From the NCBI GenBank assembly GCA_001508005.1, contig LGEZ01000008.1:19501-83500 (forward strand): a DNA stretch of 64,000 nt, given 5' to 3'. Shown here piece by piece: positions 60,618-64,000 of the stretch. Each line of letters starts with the position of its first letter. The first letter of the stretch is position 1. This DNA is from Clostridia bacterium 41_269 (lineage in GTDB: Bacteria; Bacillota; DTU086). The position numbers were made by a program, and so were the translations under genes. Below the pieces are notes generated by a model that worked only from the letters and a program-made list of their open reading frames with translations, ran no database searches and was not told the origin of the DNA.

Positions 60618-60700
60618 GCTGATAAAAATAAAACTTATAAACAGATTTATCCACAACATCCACAGCCTAAAAGAGGTATAATATGTTTAAAATTATCTGT

Positions 60701-60730
60701 TTGACATTTGAAATAATAATGTGTTAAAAT
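60701..60730 (+). promoter_or_regulatory. Promoter for cold-shock gene
   Basis: TTGACA (60701-60706), 18-bp spacer, TAAAAT (60725-60730). Confidence 0.55.
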
Positions 60731-60744
60731 AAGCTATCTTTAAA

Positions 60745-60926
60745 AACAACAAAGGATGGGCCCTTGCAAGTAAAGGAGGGACAAGAGTTTTTTAATGCTG
60801 CTCTTTTTAAGGGCAGTTTGGGGGCTCAAGGCAGCGGATTGCTGTCAACCGATCCGCTGAAAATCACCCTTTGACAGTAAGGGTAGTTGACACAAACATT
60901 TTTTAGTAGGAGGAATCAAATTAGCA
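60745..60926 (+). ncRNA. Long structured 5' leader of the cold-shock gene
   Basis: Nested stems GCCCTT/AAGGGC, AAGAG/CTCTT and CAGCGGAT/ATCCGCTG between promoter and start codon. Confidence 0.4.
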
Positions 60927-61124
60927 ATGCTAGGTAAGGTTAAGTGGTTCAGCAAGGAAAAAGGTTATGGGTTTATTTCAAGGGAAGACGGCGGCGATGT
61001 GTTTGTACATTATTCCGCCATTCAGGAAGATGGTTTTAAGACCCTTCAAGAGGGGCAAGAAGTAGAATTTGAAATAGTTGAGGGTCCAAAGGGTCCTCAA
61101 GCTGCCAATGTGGTTAAGCTTTAA
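60927..61124 (+). CDS. Cold shock domain protein (CspA family)
   Basis: [31 protein letters not shown]. Confidence 0.97.
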   Translation: MLGKVKWFSKEKGYGFISREDGGDVFVHYSAIQEDGFKTLQEGQEVEFEIVEGPKGPQAANVVKL

Positions 61125-61146
61125 CTTTCAATGCTGAAAATACTAA

Positions 61147-61170
61147 CCCCGGTTTTTACCGGGGTTTTTT
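61147..61170 (+). terminator. Terminator after cold-shock gene
   Basis: CCCCGGT-TTTT-ACCGGGG-TTTTTT. Confidence 0.93.
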
Positions 61171-61285
61171 AATCTAGACAGAATGGCAGTAAGTTGCATT
61201 TATTTAAAGCTTAGCTTAGAATCAGAGAAAAGGGAAGTTTATGGATTTGTCGGCAGGAATAAGATTTCTGAAAGGAGTGACCTAT

Positions 61286-61816
61286 TTGAAGATTATTGTC
61301 CGGGGAAAAAACTTTGAGGTAACCGACGCACTGCGAGAATGGGTAGAAAAAAAATTAGGAAAGATAGAGAAGTATTTCAATGATTTAAAAGAAATTCAGG
61401 TAGTATTGGTAGTAAATCGCGATAGACATAGAGCCGAGGTGACTATTCCCCTGGACGGAATTGTACTCCGAGGAGAAGAGGAAACAGGAGATATGTATTC
61501 TTCAGTGGATATGGTTATAGATAAGTTGGAAAAGCAGATAAAAAAATATAAAACAAAGATTGATAGGAAGCTGAAAAACGGAAGCATTAAGGACTTAAAG
61601 GTTCCTCGAGGAGAACTGCAGGCAGAGTATGAAGAGCCCAAAATTGTCCGCACCAAGAGGTTTGCAATGAAGCCTATGACTGTAGAAGAAGCTATACTGC
61701 AGATGAATTTAGTGGGACATAACTTTTTCGTTTTTCGAAATTCTGAAACCGATATGGTTAATGTGGTTTATCAAAGAAAAGATGGAAATTACGGTTTAAT
61801 AGAACCTGAATATTAA
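61286..61816 (+). CDS. hpf: Ribosome hibernation promoting factor, long form (HPF/YfiA)
   Basis: IIVRGKNFEVTDALREWVEKKLGKIEKYF...VVKRTKRFAMKPMTVEEAI-type C-terminal domain; start taken inside the listed ORF. Confidence 0.94.
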   Translation: MKIIVRGKNFEVTDALREWVEKKLGKIEKYFNDLKEIQVVLVVNRDRHRAEVTIPLDGIVLRGEEETGDMYSSVDMVIDKLEKQIKKYKTKIDRKLKNGSIKDLKVPRGELQAEYEEPKIVRTKRFAMKPMTVEEAILQMNLVGHNFFVFRNSETDMVNVVYQRKDGNYGLIEPEY

Positions 61817-61855
61817 ATGAAAAGATAATCAATAAAACTGAAAAATTTTTGCAGG

Positions 61856-61878
61856 GACCCCTAAGGGGGTCTTTTTTT
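61856..61878 (+). terminator. Terminator after hpf
   Basis: GACCCC-TAA-GGGGGTC-TTTTTTT. Confidence 0.88.
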
Positions 61879-61956
61879 GCTGTAGAAATGGTAAAAGTTG
61901 CTGTAATAGCTCTATTTCTTATAAACAATCCTAAAAAGTAGAGCAAGGAACCTTAA

Positions 61957-63432
61957 GTGAGGGGATGGTTTTTTGTGAAGGATGAAAAACAAGGGCTTAC
62001 CACTTGGGAACTGGTGATGGTTGCTTTAGGCACAGTGGTTGGGGGGTCTTTTTTTCTAGGATCTGCTGTTGCAATAAAAGCTGCTGGACCGGCAGTAATT
62101 ATTTCCTTTCTAATAGGAGGGATACTTGTTTATTTTATCCTTACAGCCCTTTCTGAATTGACCGTAGCAGACCCTGCCCCAGGCTCTTTTAGAGTTCATA
62201 CAGAAAAAAATGTCGGTCCTTGGCTTGGTTTTGTTGTAGGTTGGGTGTATTGGACAGGACTTGTTTTTGGCATGTCCAGCGAAGCCACTGCTGTGTCCAT
62301 ACTTCTTAGGGCATTGTGGATGCCCCAAGTATCTTTGGGAATAATTGCAGCTTTAATTGTTGCTGCGGTGACGATACTTAATCTTTTTGGCTCTCAATTA
62401 TTCAGCAGATTGGAGACAAGTCTTGCTTCAATAAAACTTTTGGCTTTAGTGGGTTTTGTTATTGTTTCTTTATTCCTTATAACTGGTTTGTATCCTGGAA
62501 AAGCGGCTGTAGGATTGGATGTGCTGCAGAGAGAGAATTTTATGCCCGCTGGCTTAGCAGGAATTGCTGGAAGCATGCTGATTGTGATGTTTAGTTATGC
62601 TGGTTTTGAGGTGGTGGGATTTGCTGCTCCAGAAAGCCGTAATCCCCAGAAAACAGTCCCTCGAGCGATTATATTAACTGTAGTTTGTCTTATTGCCCTT
62701 TATCTGACGGTGATATTGGCTTTTCTCCCTCTCATTCCTACTGATAGAATAACCCCGGACATGAGTCCTTTAGTAATGGCCCTCAGTGCTCAAAATCTTT
62801 CCTTTGCTGCTTCATTATTTAATATCATCATGATAACAGCTATTCTATCAACAATGCTTGCCGCTACATTTAGTTTGGGAAGAATGATCTATTCCCTTGC
62901 TTTGGAGGGACATGCGCCTTCTTGGTTTAAAGAAAAAGCACCAGGAGATGTTCCCAAAAGGGGTATCATTTTTTTCGGCATAGCAATGCTTTTGGGTGTT
63001 AGCCTTTCATATGTTCTGCCCAAACAGATATATTTGTTTTTGGTTTCCTCTGGAGGATATTCCCTTCTTTTTTCTTATATTGTTATTATGATTACCCATT
63101 ATCGATTCCGCAGGATTTACGGCTGCCCACCTTCAGGCAGATGCCAGCTTCCTGGATTCCCTTATACTTCCATTGGAACTATTATTATGCTTACTGCTAT
63201 CATTATCAGTATGCCCCTTATTCCAGGCCAGGGCAGTGGTCTTTGGGCAGGTTTAGCCCTTACTTTCTTTTATTCCTTGGTTTATCCTCTAGTAAAGAGA
63301 ATTCCAGAAGATAAAAAGGCTGAAAGCAAAAAGGCACCCATTTTCAGTGCCCTTGACTTTTCCCGAAAGGTACTGGGGTTTGAAGCAGGAGAGGGATGGA
63401 GGAGATTTAAAAAAGATAAAAATAAAAGATAG
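61957..63432 (+). CDS. APC family amino acid permease
   Basis: TTWELVMVALGTVVGGSFFLGSAVAIKAAGPAVIISFLIGG; 12 TM; FSYAGFEVVGFAAPESRNPQKTVPRAI. Confidence 0.92.
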   Translation: MRGWFFVKDEKQGLTTWELVMVALGTVVGGSFFLGSAVAIKAAGPAVIISFLIGGILVYFILTALSELTVADPAPGSFRVHTEKNVGPWLGFVVGWVYWTGLVFGMSSEATAVSILLRALWMPQVSLGIIAALIVAAVTILNLFGSQLFSRLETSLASIKLLALVGFVIVSLFLITGLYPGKAAVGLDVLQRENFMPAGLAGIAGSMLIVMFSYAGFEVVGFAAPESRNPQKTVPRAIILTVVCLIALYLTVILAFLPLIPTDRITPDMSPLVMALSAQNLSFAASLFNIIMITAILSTMLAATFSLGRMIYSLALEGHAPSWFKEKAPGDVPKRGIIFFGIAMLLGVSLSYVLPKQIYLFLVSSGGYSLLFSYIVIMITHYRFRRIYGCPPSGRCQLPGFPYTSIGTIIMLTAIIISMPLIPGQGSGLWAGLALTFFYSLVYPLVKRIPEDKKAESKKAPIFSALDFSRKVLGFEAGEGWRRFKKDKNKR

Positions 63433-63449
63433 TGTTAAAAGGAAAATTT

Positions 63450-64000
63450 TTAAACATCTTTTTTAATTGAGCCTTTCAAGCCCCATGTATAAGCTTCTTC
63501 TGCTTTAACGGGAACAATTTTTCCTAGAATAGATTTATCATTAAATTTAAAACGGACTAAAGCGTAGTACTCTGAAAACCCCTCAGCAATACCGATGCCG
63601 TTTTCTATACATGTTTTTTCAACAAGGACTTCAAGCTTTTTACCCAAAAGTTTTTTGTGAAAATCTAAACTCAGGACTTCACTAAGGCGGTTCATTTCTT
63701 CTACCCGCTGTTTTTTAATATCAGGCCTTACATGTTCTTTGATAGCTTCAGCAGGAGTTCCTGGACGCGGTGAGTAGGGAAATACGTGTATTTTGTTGAT
63801 TCCAAAGCTTCGTACAGCATTAATTGTTGCCTGATGATCTATCTCCTTTTCTCCAGGAAATCCTACAATAACATCACTCATTATAGAAATATCCGGCATA
63901 TATTCACGAGCTTTTTCAACTATTTTCCCATAATCTTCAACGGTATAATTTCTGCCCATTAATTTTAAAATTCGGTTGCTTCCGCTCTGAAGGGGCATAT
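63450..64000 (-). CDS. mtaB: tRNA (t6A37) methylthiotransferase MtaB-like, C-terminal part (5' end outside window)
   Basis: PLQSGSNRILKLMGRNYTVEDY...MSDVIVGFPGE...VFPYSPRPGTPA; TRAM-like C-term. Confidence 0.88.
   Translation of the reverse strand, partial: MPLQSGSNRILKLMGRNYTVEDYGKIVEKAREYMPDISIMSDVIVGFPGEKEIDHQATINAVRSFGINKIHVFPYSPRPGTPAEAIKEHVRPDIKKQRVEEMNRLSEVLSLDFHKKLLGKKLEVLVEKTCIENGIGIAEGFSEYYALVRFKFNDKSILGKIVPVKAEEAYTWGLKGSIKKDV

Noticed and set aside
60647-60655. TTATCCACA DnaA-box match upstream of the cold-shock gene
   Set aside because: Single consensus box with no AT-rich unwinding region or dnaA/dnaN context; expected occasionally by chance.
1-64000. CRISPR arrays, prophage, tRNA/rRNA genes, defence islands
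   Set aside because: No regularly spaced repeats, phage structural genes or RNA gene signatures seen by eye; only one degraded IS element found.

Overview
64 kb of a low-GC, Firmicutes-type (Clostridia/Peptococcaceae-like) chromosome. It is mostly densely packed housekeeping and metabolic operons, apparently without tRNA/rRNA genes, CRISPR arrays or prophage. From left to right: a ydaJKLMN/pss-like c-di-GMP-linked exopolysaccharide operon; rplM-rpsI; cwlD; ogt; a complete AmmeMemoRadiSam set (Memo-AMMECR1 fusion plus radical SAM enzyme); an M29-like aminopeptidase; a K+ channel; a degraded GC-rich IS200/IS605 element (tnpA/tnpB); cbiMNQO; azlCD; argCJBDFG-(usp,usp)-argH; SSS symporter-paaK-iorAB; SRAP protein; FBP aldolase/phosphatase; hsp20 under likely CtsR control; ddl; EamA transporter; a frameshifted CBS-GGDEF gene; NUDIX; an MFP-RND efflux pump followed by a TetR gene with an in-frame TGA; DUF5693-csaB-murJ; fabZ; a TagO-like transferase; an SH3 protein; a YegS-like kinase; DUF421; phosphoglucomutase; comFA-comFC; a cold-shock gene with a long leader; hpf; an APC permease; and the 3' part of an mtaB-like gene. 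The observations most worth checking are the recurring single-base or nonsense disruptions of otherwise good genes (several at homopolymers and two in c-di-GMP-related genes), the conserved I-site in the catalytically degenerate GGDEF protein, the AmmeMemoRadiSam set, and several operator or leader structures (CtsR boxes, tandem ARG boxes, TetR-type palindrome, rplM promoter palindrome, cold-shock leader). I found no convincing wholly new multi-gene system. The least understood modules are AmmeMemoRadiSam and DUF5693-csaB.
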